DNA of 64,000 nucleotides from Trifolium pratense (lineage: Eukaryota; Streptophyta; Magnoliopsida; Fabales; Fabaceae). The translations under genes and the position numbers were made by a program. This document shows positions 46,990 through 60,200 of the stretch, piece after piece. Location of the stretch: the NCBI RefSeq assembly GCF_020283565.1, contig NC_060061.1:43189362-43253361 (forward strand), given 5' to 3'. The notes under the pieces were generated by a model. The model was not told the DNA's origin. It worked only from the letters and a program-made list of their open reading frames with translations, and made no database searches. Position 1 is the stretch's first letter. The number at the start of each line of letters is the position of its first letter.

Positions 46990-49890
46990 GGAGAGACAAA
47001 AAAGAGAGAATGTATTTGAGGTTGTCTAGAGATTTTCTTTACTATTTTTTTGCCATGTGTTATGAGAGGATATTATTTGATTTTTTTTTTTGTGTGTGTG
47101 TGTGTCACGTACGTTTTGTTTTCAAATGTTTGTGTTGTGGTGAAATTGAAATTGGATAGAAACTGAAATAACTGACATGGCAAGAAGAAGAAAAGGATGA
47201 ATATGAGTTACTATATGACTGTATAAATTATGTTTGAAAATGATGTTCGGGGTCAATTTTTGGAAGAGTTAGGCTTTACTATCGGACCTTTCTAATCTCT
47301 TAACCTAACCAATTACTCCCTCTATTTTAAAATAAGTGATCTATTTGGTCATTTCATAGCATTTAACTTCCGACTTTGAGTTGTAAGGGTTCGAGTATCC
47401 CTTCTACTCCTTATAATATATTTTGCTTATAAAAAAATAAAAAAAATTTGTCATCCATTTGATTAAAATTTGATTTGAGTTACTTAAAAGTTAAAACAAT
47501 TGCAAGGATTACAATTATTGAGATCGACATTTGATTCAAATACAGGAAGGAATACAAAGAATTGAAAAAGCTTGAATATTAAGAAATCGAACTGAACTAC
47601 ACACGTGAGAAAAATTATTCAGACTTCTATAAGCAAATTAATTTAGACTTAAATGCAAATCTACTATTGAGAGAAATATATCAAGGTAAAATCACCAAAG
47701 ATATCATAATTTATTTTAGTGATTGTTTTGGACATTAGGTTAAATAAAATGAATCGATTAGATTTGGTGTTGAAATTATTTTGACACTAGTGTCATTTTA
47801 TCACAACTAATACAGATCAAATGACACTAATGTGTTAAACTTAATAATATGATATCATTGATAATTTTTTATCGGGTAATCGTCTTACAAAATTGATCGT
47901 TAGATTAAAATATATTACTTCTTTCGGATATAAGTATAAGTAAAATTCATTTTTTAGGTTTATTGAAAAAGTAATGTATCTAGTCAATAATATAGACCAA
48001 ATACATTACTTTTTCAATGAATCTAAAAAATGAATTTTGCTTATAATTGTGTCCGAATGAAGTATATTATAACATATCATTTAGACAGATTTTTGTACTA
48101 ATCTTCTATTTTTCAAGAAAAAAAGGAGGTTGATAATTTACCTTAGATTGAGGTAAGTAAATTTTGAGAAAAATTATTATTACATGAGAAATCTTTAATA
48201 AACCATTTGTATTAATTGAGAATTTATGGTCCGTTTGTTACGGATTAAAAAAATAGTGATTTTAATGTAAAATAATTGAGATTAGTTTTTAGAGATCTTT
48301 TGAAAAGTTGAATTTATTTTGTGTTTGTTTATTATAATAAAAATCATTTTTTAAAAATAAAATAATCTTTAATTTGTTTGGATACAACTTATAAAAATGA
48401 TTTTTTTAATTACAAATAACTTTCTTCTTTTAACATTTCTTTTCTCCCTCTTTTAAAAAAATCTATTATTTTATAAGCTACTCTTAATAGCTTCTCATTT
48501 TTAGCTATTTTCTGATTATTTTTAGCTTCTGATTATTTTAAAAATCTATAACAAACAGATGCAAAATAATTAAAAGTGATTTTTTTCTTCTAAAATAAGC
48601 TATAACAATCGACCTCTTAATGTACATAGACTCTGTTAGGTAAAAATAAGCGATAAGTTAGCTGATAGCTGATGGCTTATAGTTTATAGCTGAAAAGCTA
48701 GTAGAATAAAATTAAAGTGTTTGACAAATTTAGCTCTTGTAAGTACAAAATGATATAAAAGTACACGATTAGTAGATAGTTATTATATTTTTAAAAAATA
48801 AAGAAATAATAAATAAAAATGATAAGGGTAAAAATGATAAAAATGTAAAAAATTATAAGCTACAAGCTCATACACTACTTGAAATAGCATCTCAAAAAAT
48901 AATATAAGTAAATTAAAAAAGATCGTTACGAAACACTTCATATTTTTATCAAACAAAATTATAAACTCTAGTTTATTGGACTTACCAAGCACCGCACAGA
49001 GGAGAGGGAGTAAAAACAAGACCAGAGGGAGTACAAAGCTGGACTTAAGCCACTAGGTTCGGTACAGTACAGTGGTGAGGGGTTTGAAGCAAGGTGTTGT
49101 TCTGAGTTCTGAATGCAGACGACACAGACAAGTTAAGCAAGTGGTTAGGAGGAGTGAGTTAGAACCGACGTCGGACTTTTAACATCATGATTGCGACGGA
49201 AATTAGTCGTCTTAAACGCCTTTACTTTGCCCACAATTCATTATTCAACCTCATTGTAAGTAAATCATTGTTGAGCCATCTATCTTTTTTGGTAGCTGCA
49301 GTGTTTGGAACATACTGCATAATTATCAACCAGTGTTGCATGTAAGCTGTTTGCAAAAATGCCACTTGTTGTGTAGAAAAAAACACAGAATATTCAACTT
49401 GAAGCATGTCCTGGATAAATTAAAATGGGCTTAATTTCCACTTCTTGTTTTAACTGCTTTGAATTTTTTGAGGCTATTCAACTTATATGTAGACTACATG
49501 TTTACCCTTTTTGCTTGAAGTTTATATCTAGGTTTCTTTTCAGTTATTCTAAGTTAAGATTCTTTATTAATTCATGTCATTAGGCTTATAATGTCATTAG
49601 GTTCTACACATCAGAAGCATGTCAGTAATCTAAATAAAACTAACTTCCAAGAATCACATTTCATTGGTGTTCCATTTTTACCGGCCTTTGTTCGTCTTGT
49701 GCAGAGACCGGAGATTATTAATAATATATTTGCCGTTAAAAAAAAAAGTTTGAAATCACAAGTGCTGTTTGTTTATTTATTTAATCCATAGATGATCAAT
49801 ATGTGAATTTTCAACTGCTTGATCTGATGCCCGTCAGATTTATCAAGAACACATTTAAACATTAACTATTTTTTATTTTTTAATGTAGGT
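46990..49890. other. Intergenic region with MITE and repeat fragments
   Basis: 47088-47103 is a GT microsatellite. A lone Stowaway-type end (TACTCCCTCTATTTTAAAAT) is at about 47316. 48238-48600 and 48640-48960 look like diverged dispersed repeats (GGTCCGTTTGTTACGG; AGCTGATAGCTGATGGC), the latter also hinted at near 26355-26545. 49040-49110 has CCACTAGGTTCGG, a SINE-head-like word. 49257-49860 matches 56412-57230 and is the upstream region of the TNL unit, with a likely 5'UTR intron ending at TAATGTAG (49888). Confidence 0.4.
47918..48062. mobile_element. Stowaway-like MITE, second copy
   Basis: A 145-bp foldback starts CTTCTTTCGGATATAAGTAT and ends with the near reverse complement (TTATAATTGTGTCCGAATGAAG), with TA on both sides. 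The interior pairs TTCATTTTTTAG with CTAAAAAATGAA. It is the same type as 26610-26756. Confidence 0.75.
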
Positions 49891-49919
49891 ACTTGGAATT
49901 CGTAATCGGCTGGCAGAAA

Positions 49920-52900
49920 ATGAGCATTTCTTTTTCCTCTATATCATCTTCTTCTGCTGTGGTGTCTTCGAAAAAATATGACGTTTTTCTTAGCTTCCGA
50001 GGTGAGGATACTCGCAGAAACTTCGCAAGCCATCTTTATGATGCTCTGAGTCAAAAGAAAGTTGAAACCTTTATAGACAACATTGAGCTTGAAAAAGGAG
50101 ATGAGATCTCGCCAACACTCATCAAAGCCATTGAGGAGTCACATGTATCTATTGTCATCTTCTCACAAAACTATGCTTCGTCAAAATGGTGTTTGAATGA
50201 GCTCAAAAAGATTCTAGAATGCAAGAAATATAAGGAACAGATTGTGATTCCTGTTTTTTACTACATAGATCCATCACATATGAGAAAGCAGACCGGGAGT
50301 TACAACGAGATTCGAAGAACAATAATGATATGTTGCAGAAATGGAAAGCTGCTCTCACTGAGGCAGCTAGTTTAGTTGGTTGGGACTTTCAAAATTACAG
50401 GTAAATATAAGTAACTATCCTGCTTTCTACATATCATGATTTGTATGTTTCAAAAAGTATATGTAAACTCAATAACAACTTCATACCATGATTTTAAGCT
50501 AAGTTCACGATAGTATGCTTCATATTTATCCCCTTCTCCTTCACATCTATTTGACTTTAAATGTGAAAGATAGTGTGTTGCTTTCGTAACTTGGCCAAAT
50601 TTGATTGTAAAATTAACCGGAAGATAAGGATGTTAAATCAGGACACAAGTTTTGTGATGACAGGGGACCCGTTTACTTCGACATTTCCTGTTTTTATTTT
50701 CAATTCAACTAATCTACATTAAAGACTAAATCCAATATTTTTATTCCAGTTTTCTTTTATGATTTTTTAAAACAGATATAGAATTTTGAGAAATTTTGAA
50801 AATGTCAATAAATAGTTTCCATTCTTTTCTGAAAATGCATTTTTTCTAGCTTGCCTTTTTATCTTTTCTGTATCACAATTATTCACTACACGAGTCTTTC
50901 ATCTACTTGTTTGCAATTTAAAATGAACATAAATTTTAGAACATGAAAGTAAAAGAGACCATATTGTTTGGAGAAGTGAACGATGGCAGTTGATATGCTT
51001 TGCCATAGTTGACATCCTTCTGTTCTGACCTATCTAAGTCATCATTCACTTATCTCACAATTTTTCAATTCTGTACTATCCATCTGTTGGGTTATATTTG
51101 TACTTAACTACCTATGAACTCTTAATTTTTAAATTCTATACTATCTAAGTCATCATACATTCAATGCATAATTTTTTAGATTTTGCTTTAGAATTTCACT
51201 GCCGTGAAAAAATATACATTAATTATCTTCTGTGTCTTTGGTTTATCATTTCCTCAAATCCAAATTTTTGTTTCTTTTTTGCTCAACTAAACCACCCACA
51301 CCATGTTGACCATAAAATATCTATACTACATATAGATATAATTTTCTTCAATTGTATGTGTTAGACTTGTAAAACTTTCTTCCCCTCTTTCATATTCTAG
51401 GACTGAATCAGACTTCATTAAGGGCATTGTCGAAGATGTTTTGCAGAAACTGAATCTTCGATACCAATATGAAATTAAGGGGCTTGTTGGAATTGAGAAG
51501 AATTTGGAAAAAATTGAATCAAAACTGAATATTGGGTCAAATGATGTGAGAGTCTTTGGAATATGGGGCATGGGTGGCATAGGAAAGACCACCCTTGCTG
51601 AGGCTTTATATGCTAAACTGCATTCCCAATTCGAAGGTCGTTGCTTCCTCAATGTAAAGGATGAATCAAACAAGTATGGACTTAATGTTGTACACAATAA
51701 ATTTATTTCTACATTGTTAGAGGAAGATAATCTTCATCCTGAAGCACCCTACTTAGAAACCCCTTTCTCTGTGAGAAGGATTGCACGTAAAAAAGTTTTC
51801 ATTCTGTTGGATAACGTGGAAAACGTAGAGCAAATAGAAGATCTTATCCTTAAAATTGATGGGTTGGGATCGGGTAGTAGGGTCATTATTACCACTAGAG
51901 ATAAGAAAATATTAAGTCAGTTCAGTAAATGTGAAATATATGAGGTTAAGGAATTGAACAGACATGATTCTCTTCAGCTATTCAGAAAGTGTAATTTCCT
52001 ATTGCCAAGGAAATCCTCTGGCTTTAAAAGTTTTAGGTGCTAAGCTGAGATCAAGAGGGAAAAAAGAATGGGAAAATGAATCGAGAAAGCTCCAAAACAT
52101 TCCCAATAGGAAAATTTATGATGTCTTAAAATTGAATTATGATGATTTAGATCGTTGTCAAAAGGCCATATTTATTGACATTGCATGTTTTTTGAGAGGA
52201 GAAAATAAAGATTTTGTAATAGATCTATTGGAAGCTTCCGAGTTCTTTGCAATAAGTGGGATAAAAGACCTTTTAGATAAAGCTCTGATACAACTAAAAC
52301 TAATTTGGCTATGGCGTTTGAAGGCGGCAGTTGATGGCATAGAAATGCATGATTTGTTACAAGAAATGGGACGGGATATTGTTAATCAGGAATCTAAAGA
52401 TCCTGGAAAACGAAGTCGATTGTGGAAAGCTGAAGAAATATGTGATGTATTGAAAAAAAAACCAGGTAAGTAGACAGTGCATTTATTTCTATATCAAAAC
52501 ACATGTATGAGGTTATGAAATATAACAAGCAAAGTATTTATGACAACCTTTCAGAATTATTAATGTAATTTTTTGTTTTATAGGGAACTGAAGCTGTGGA
52601 AGGTATCACATTTGATGGTATGGATGTTGAGGATCTTTACTTAAAGTCTGATTCCTTTAGAAAGATGACAAACTTGAGATATCTTAAAATATATAAAGCA
52701 TTTCATGGGAGCACATGCAATGTGTACTTTCCCGACGGTCTTGAGTGGCTTTCTGATAAATTGAGGTACCTTCGATGGGATGGATACTGCCTTGAGTCTT
52801 TGCCAGCAACCTTTTGTGCTGAAATGCTTATAGAGCTTAGCATGACTCATAGCAAGCTTAAGAAGCTATGGGACGGAGTTCAGGTACAAACGTGTTTTGA

Positions 52901-54460
52901 TTTACTTGTTAATTTGTAGAGGTACAATAGAAAGTTTGATGCTCATTCACAAAATTGCGCCAAAGCTAGGATGGCACACCTCTATTTATGCTTAATTAGG
53001 TTTATTTTCTCTTTTAATCAATACTCATGCATGATTTCAAATTTGATGGTTTCTCTGCAATGCCGTGTTTATTTGTTGTTGCAGAATCTTGTGAATTTAA
53101 AGTCAATTATGCTTGAATACTCCAGAGATCTAATTGAGATCCCAGACTTATCTAGGGCCACAAATCTTGCAACGGTGTTTCTCTGTGAATGTGAAAGCTT
53201 GTGTCAGCTCCATCCATCTGTTTTATCTCTCCCCCGACTTAAACATCTTGATTTAAGAGGTTGCATAAAGATTGAAACCCTTAGAACCAACATTCATTCA
53301 AAATCTCTCCGCGAACTATCACTCGATGGTTGTTCATCTCTCACGGAATTTTCGGTGACTTCGGTGGAAATGACACATTTGTCCTTACGTGGCACTGCTA
53401 TAAATGAACTGTTTTCATCAATTTGGAGTAATAGCAAACTTACTTTTCTTTACCTAACTGGATGTAGCAAGCTTAACATTGTTGGGAGGAATTTATCAAA
53501 TGATTATGGACTGGGGTTTGTTACAGAACTAGACCTTTTTGGGTGCACAAAAATCAATGCATTGAGTCTATGGTTCATCCTTGATGGCATGCAGTCTTTA
53601 ATACGGCTAACATTGAAAGAGTGTTGCAACTTAGAAGGTCTCCCTGGGAACATCCAAAACCATTCAATGCTTGAATGGTTTGTGTTAGATGATTGCAGAA
53701 AACTTGTGTCTCTAACAGAACTTCTGCCATCCCTGCTATATTTGAAAGCCGTTAATTGCACTTACCTGGACACAGATTCTTCTCAACATTCATTGCTTGA
53801 GAACATGTTAGTAATCTTCTCTGAATACAGTTATGATGCAGATGAAGGTGTTGATGATTTCTCTTTCTTGCCAGGAGCACAAGTTCCTTCCAAATTTGAT
53901 TTTCAAACAACAGAGGCTTCAATTAGTATTCCTCCTATTCCAAAATCCGACTTGCATGGTTTCATATTTTGCATCATTCTTTCTGAGGGCTTCAATGTTT
54001 ATCACCATTCCCTTCATTGTACCATCTTTGAACATGGCAAAGAAGTAGACAGACGTCGTATTAATCACAATTATCTTGGGACAACGGACAGGAAAGTGGA
54101 AGTTATGATTGCAAGTTATCATTTAAATTCATACTTCAAGGTCTCAATGAACAATATTGGTGGTCAACAGACGGGATAAAGGGGTGTGGGGTCTTACCTG
54201 TATATGCTGTAGCATGTGAGTTGGCGCTGGATGGCAGTAGTATCATTAGTAAGGAAATTGGTAAATTAAAATCCAGTGCTCAAGACTTTGATGAGTTTGA
54301 TTTGCGTTTGGAAAATGATATTGATGAGTTACAGCCTAGAGCAACTGGAGGTGAAGTCAGAAGTTCTAACAATGAAAATGAAGATGACCAAGAACAACCT
54401 TCTCATTCTCACAAAGAAGAGGAACAACCTTCTTGTTCAATTGGTATGAAACTTTTCACA
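49920..54460 (+). pseudogene. TIR-NBS-LRR resistance gene, frameshifted
   Basis: It is collinear with the intact paralog at 57266. TIR exon 49920-50400 (YDVFLSFRGEDTRRNFASHL, SKWCLNEL), NB-ARC exon 51401-52465 (P-loop GIWGMGGIGKTTLA, VFILLDNVE, GSRVIITTRDK, GNPLALKVLGA, AIFIDIACFLRGE, IEMHDLLQEMGRDIV), LRR exon 52584-52883 and a last LRR/C-JID exon from 53085. Lesions against the paralog are a 22-bp deletion near 50309 in the TIR exon, a 53-bp deletion near 51986 at a TCAG microhomology, one extra A in the run at 52453-52461 just before the donor, and 40- plus 3-bp deletions near 54082-54110. The last lead to a stop at 54177, although the C-terminal frame then reopens (ELALDGSSIISKEIGK). No full TNL can be made. 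A truncated TIR-only product (about 150 residues) remains possible. It has a single P-loop copy. Confidence 0.88.
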
Positions 54461-57265
54461 CATTTTCTAATTATAGATTCCATAGTAGTTTATTTATTTA
54501 TTTATTTATTTTTATAGAAAGAGTTTAATCCTTCAAATGAATAATTCTTTTACAATTCTCCTGATTCTAGAAAATAATGCTCAATGTATTGCAATAACTT
54601 TGTGCTGGAACAACAAATTGGACAGGTATTTTGTTGAGGCGCTTGTTAAGAGGATCAAAAGAATAATACAAGTAAGAAATGTTTCGTAGTCTCAGAAATA
54701 TCCATTACATTCACTCAGAAATATCCGTTGATGCAATAGACTGGTGATATCAAGCTCTGCTGGTAATAAATTCATCTTTCAAATTCCGAAGTGCAGTGGT
54801 GCGTTGCTTTTTACTTTCACCATTGCAGAAAATTTCCTAACTTAATTCAGTTGTTTGTTTTGTGTTGTGTGTTTGTTGGTATTAATTAATGTAATCCTGT
54901 TTGTATTTCTTGGTACTTTAAGGCCTCTTTCTTCAAACATCTTCCACTTTATATATGCTTTGTAGCACGAATGCTATTTTATGGGAATTGAGTTGATTCA
55001 TACTGTCTACTTTCTTGGGTAGAATGAAAATGGATCTAAAGAGAAGTTTCTAAATGGTGGTTCGGTTGGGTCATGAAGGGAGATACTTACATTGGACTAA
55101 GAATAATAAATTGAACACCACAGTTTAAGGCAAAATCTAATTTCAGAAATTGTAAAGAATAAAGGAACCTAAATTGTAAAATTAGAAATAATGGGGGACT
55201 AAAATCCAAAAATTAAGAAAATAAGGAGATGAAAACTGCAATTAAGGTTAGAAAGAAATGGAACTTTATGTAACAACTATTTAATTTAATATAGGAAATT
55301 AGATTTACACTATATATGCATCAATGTTTTTCTATATATCCTCTTTTAGCCATTTGTTATTCTGCCGGCTTCTTCCATATTTATTTATGCATCTGACCAC
55401 ATATTGACAAAGGGTCACTATCTCTAATGCATCTTTCTTTGTATAATTGCTATATTTTAATTTTTTGATAGAAAGTAGATAAGAACACAAAGTCAATATT
55501 GTTATTGTTATTTATATATATTTATGTTATTATAATCTGCAATGAAGCCTCAATGGAACAACTATTTAATTTATTATAGTAACTTAGATTTACACTATAT
55601 GCATCAATGTTTTTCTATTCACACTATAGACTATGCATCTGGCTACATATTCACACTGAAGCCATTTATAATGTAAAACGAAACTTCCTTGAAGCACATC
55701 CTTCATTTATTTAAATCTCCCCAAAATTTATTTCAGCAGAAGCTAAGCCCTGGGACTGTGACTGTACACTCTTTTTCTCGTCTATCGCAAGAAACTGGAT
55801 TCTAACTTTGGTATGATCTTTTTCTTCTAAATTTTAGTTTAACTAGTGAATATCTAAGTTAGTTTCTGAAATTATAGGAAGTTTAGGTAATTGGCAAGTT
55901 TTTTTTTGTGACAGAAGGTAATTGGCAAGTTGATCCTTGAATTTGAAAACAATATACCTTGTGTTGTAAAATATTTCAAATTAGTCATCAAATTGAGTAA
56001 CGAAGAACAAATTTTTCCTCAAGAATTATTTATGCATGTCAAATTAATTAGTCTTCATATTTATTTACTAAAACTCAAAACTAGAATGACCTTATAGTTC
56101 TTAGAAATTAATCTAACTTCACCCTAAAATTTCACTTACCAAAATGGAATATCACTCTTAATTTAACCCCTATTAGCACAAATATAACACAAGATTCTTT
56201 CAAATAATATCTCACTAATTTGACCACTTCTTATTTATGCCCCATTTTTCCTGACAGAGAAATGATTAAGGACAAAAATTGTTCCTCAATCGAACTCGGG
56301 TTCTTCCGAATGATTCGTCGTAGGGAGAGCTCATTAGCCACTTAGTTACTCAATGCTATGTTATGTATCTTACTCTTTGAAGCACTCATTATTCTCAATC
56401 ACTGGGTCATAATTGTATACCATCTATCTTTTTTCGTAGTTGCAGTGTTTGGAACATATACTGCATAGTTATCAACCTGTGTTGCCTGTAAGTTGTTTAC
56501 AAAAATGCCACTTGTTGTGTAGGAAAAACAAAGAATACTCAACTTGAATTTTTTGAGGCAATTGAACTTATTGTATAATTACACACTGTTAGGCTATTTG
56601 TGCTAATTTTATATGTAGACTACATGTTTACCCTTTTTGCTTGAATTGAACTCGAGCTTTTTTTTTTATCTAGGTTGCTTTTCAGTTATTCTAAGTTAAG
56701 ATTCTTTATTAATTCATGTCATTAGATATTTAATGTCTATTAATTTACCGAGTTTTTTATGATCAAGTTGACTGGCTATCTTTTAGGATCACAGACGGCT
56801 TAAAATCACATGTGCTGTTTATTTATTCAATCCATAGATGCCTGTAATTTTATATGTAGACTACATGTTTACCCTTTTTGCTTGAATTGAACTCGAGCTT
56901 TTTTTTTTATCTAGGTTGCTTTTCAGTTATTCTAAGTTAAGATTCTTTATTAATTCATGTCATTAGATATTTAATGTCTATTAATTTACCGAGTTTTTTA
57001 TGATCAAGTTGACTGGCTATCTTTTAGGATCACAGACGGCTTAAAATCACATGTGCTGTTTATTTATTCAATCCATAGATGCGCAATATGTGAACTTTGA
57101 TATGCTTGATCTCATGTCAATCAGATTTATAAATCCCAATATGAGAACGAATGCCGGTCAAAAGTATCACTGAAAACAAGTATCACTATCAAGAACATAT
57201 TTAAACATTAACTATTTTTTATTTTTTAATGTAGGCACTTGGAATTCGTAATCGCTAAGCAGAAA
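54461..57265. other. Region between the two TNL copies
   Basis: No gene is seen. ACAACTATTTAATTTA..ATAG and CACTATATATGCATCAATG words recur as a diverged direct repeat (about 55270-55345 and 55557-55630). 56412-57230 is the duplicated upstream region of the intact TNL, with the 238-bp tandem repeat described separately. A likely 5'UTR intron ends at TAATGTAG (57234). Confidence 0.4.
56604..57082. repeat. 238-bp tandem duplication upstream of the intact TNL
   Basis: 56604-56841 and 56845-57082 are identical by eye (offset 241, with CTG between them). Each contains GACTACATGTTTACCC, a run of ten T and GACTGGCTATCTTTTAGG. The equivalent upstream region of the pseudogene (around 49480-49790) has a single copy. 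Confidence 0.88.
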
Positions 57266-60200
57266 ATGAGCAGTGCTTTTTCCTCTATATCTTCTTCTTC
57301 AGTCGTGTCTTCGAAAAAATATGACGTTTTTCTTAGCTTTAGAGGTGAGGATACTCGCAGAAACTTCACAAGCCATCTTTATGATGCTCTGAGTCGAAAG
57401 AAAGTTGCAACCTTTATAGACAACAATGAACTTGAAAAAGGAGACGAGATATCTCCAGCACTCATCAAAGCCATTGAAGAGTCACATGCATCTATTATCA
57501 TCTTCTCAGAAAACTATGCTACCTCAAAATGGTGCTTGAATGAGCTAAAAAAGATTCTAGAATGCAAGAAATATAAGGAACAGATTGTGATACCTGTTTT
57601 TTACAACATAGATCCATCACATGTGAGGAAGCAGACCGGGAGTTACAAGCAAGCCTTTGCAAAACATAAGCAAGATTTGAAGCACAATATTGGCACGTTG
57701 CAGAAGTGGAAAGATGCTCTCACTGAGGCAGCTAATTTAGTAGGTTGGGACTCTGAAAATTACAGGTAAATAAAATGAGCTATCCAGCTTTCTTCATGTC
57801 ATGTCTTGTATGTTTCCAAAATTCCATGTAAACTCAACAAACTACTTAGTATGATGTGCATGGCTTGTTACAAAATTAACCCTGGAAATAAATTAAACCA
57901 GGGTTATTATACAGGTTTAGAAAACAGGTTTACCTAATTTCCGCCAGTTCTAAACCTGTTTTCTCTTTGCCTCTCTTTTCATTGCTTCGGCCGTTGTTCT
58001 ACTACTTCTTTGATTTTAAGCTACGAAGGTAAAGAGAGGCAACCCTATAGAAGCAAACAGGTTTAGAACTGGCAGAAATTGTCTTGGTGACAAGTGTTTC
58101 TCAAGAAGGATTTATCTCAAGTAAGTTGTCCCAGGAACTATGACATGAGCAACAATAAAAAATTCAACAATAGCAATTCCCAAGTGTCATGCTTAGGAGG
58201 CAAGTCCATCCATTTGAGCATAACTTTAGTAACTAGAATACTTCCTCTGTTGATCATCGTCCTAGGCAAAATAGCCGCATGTTCAACATGTAAGAAGATT
58301 ATCATATATCCCTCAATCGGAAACACAACCCCTTCTGCTTGCGGTCGGTGATCTCCTGAGATGAGAGATGATGTATCCCTCTATCTCGTGGACCCTGACT
58401 TCTCTATTTAGGTCGAGTCGCTGGTTTAGGGTTGCATCTGGTTCCCCCTTTCTCATGTGCTTCTTTAGATCCATGGATCATAACTGAGTCACTGTTTCTG
58501 CTGCGACCCATAGGGTTTGACTCGGATCCATTAACTTTGGGCTGTGAACCCCACTCCTGGACCTCCCCCTAAACCACACATGCGAGATTCATTAAATGTG
58601 TACGTGAAATGTACTGTGCATCTGGAACATGGGCGGATCCAAATTTACTGTTGTCCAATAATGACGCGGTTACACGCATTAATCAATCGTGGTCATTGAT
58701 TTGAGATCTGACGGTTCGGATTTAAAATACAGTTTTATACTGTAAAATGATCTCAGCCGTCGATCAGAGATCGGATGGCCAAAATCAGTTACAGCAGGGT
58801 GCTGTAACTGGAGGAAATCCTGCTCCAACATGGGCTATCAAGCGTTTAAACTTGATATACTCTTCTACACCCTCATGGTAACGATGTTAACTGCTCAAAC
58901 ACATCTCCTTCTCGGATACATTGAATGTTATTTGAACAACTTTTTTAGACAACTTTGGGACAACTTTTCTTTTCCTCTTTTCTTATTGGACAAAAATAAT
59001 GGAGAGAGAAAAATGAAGAGAGAGAATAAGGATATAATGTGAGTATGACAGAGAAAGTTGTCAAAACATCGTCTAAAAAAGTTTTTCAAATAACATTTCT
59101 CCATCTCCAGTAGTGCATCTTTGGAAAATACCCTGGTCATATCAATCTCCTCATATAGCAAAGCCTTGAAGAAAATGGACCGTAGACCCTTGTTGTAAAA
59201 ACATGTGCAAGTATAGACCGTCAAAGTCAAAACTTATAGCAAATGATAAGAATGAGATCGTCCCCACAAAGATTGTTCAAGGGAACTTATTTCATTCAAC
59301 ACACAAAATAGATAGATTTTAAGCTTACGAGCATAAAGGTAACCAAATAACATTTTAGGGTTTCAAAAGTTAAAAGAAAATTAATTGAACATGTTTTTAG
59401 ATCAAAGTTAAAAAGATGTTAAAATAATGATTCATTCAACTACAATCTAATGCCTGTGACATGTGGTGTCATGTCATCTGTGAGCAAAACTAAACCTCGT
59501 GGTGTTTGTCAACAATGTAAACATATGAAATGGCGGATAAGTTGTTCTTATGTCTATGTTGGTTTAATTCATTTCACTTTAGTTAAAGTTTACTTTGTAT
59601 CTCATTATGGCCTTCATGCTTATTTCTAAGTCATTAAGTAATAGTAATGTGTCTAGCCTCTACTTAACCATATTAGTTATCAAAATCCATTTATTACTAG
59701 ATGTCTCATAATAATAATCATAAGGTTATTCTAGTGAGGAACCAATAAAACTATGTCTCAAGAGTATGGATTCTAATGAACTAGAATAGAATCCGTCACA
59801 AAAGAGAAATTATGTAAAGAGAAATTGAGAGTTTTTGAGAGAAGAATATTTCTTTTCAGATGAGACACAATGCCTTTAAATACAATCATGAAGACTAAAA
59901 ATGTAAAGTGACATAAGGTAAACTATCATTTAAAATAAAATCTATATATCATATCATTTTAGAGACATGATCTGTTGACACTAGATGCCCAAATGATTTT
60001 CAATTTCTTTAAAAAAAAATTATGGATGATTTATATGATATAAAATTTCAATCAAACGGTGAATTTTGTAAAATTCGTATCCGTTATAATAATATTCACG
60101 ATTTGTGCACGGACCTAATGATCTAAATCATCATATATGCTTGTAGTTGTAACCTGCATACATTTATCACAGTTTTCAAAATATGAAATAACCATCTGTT

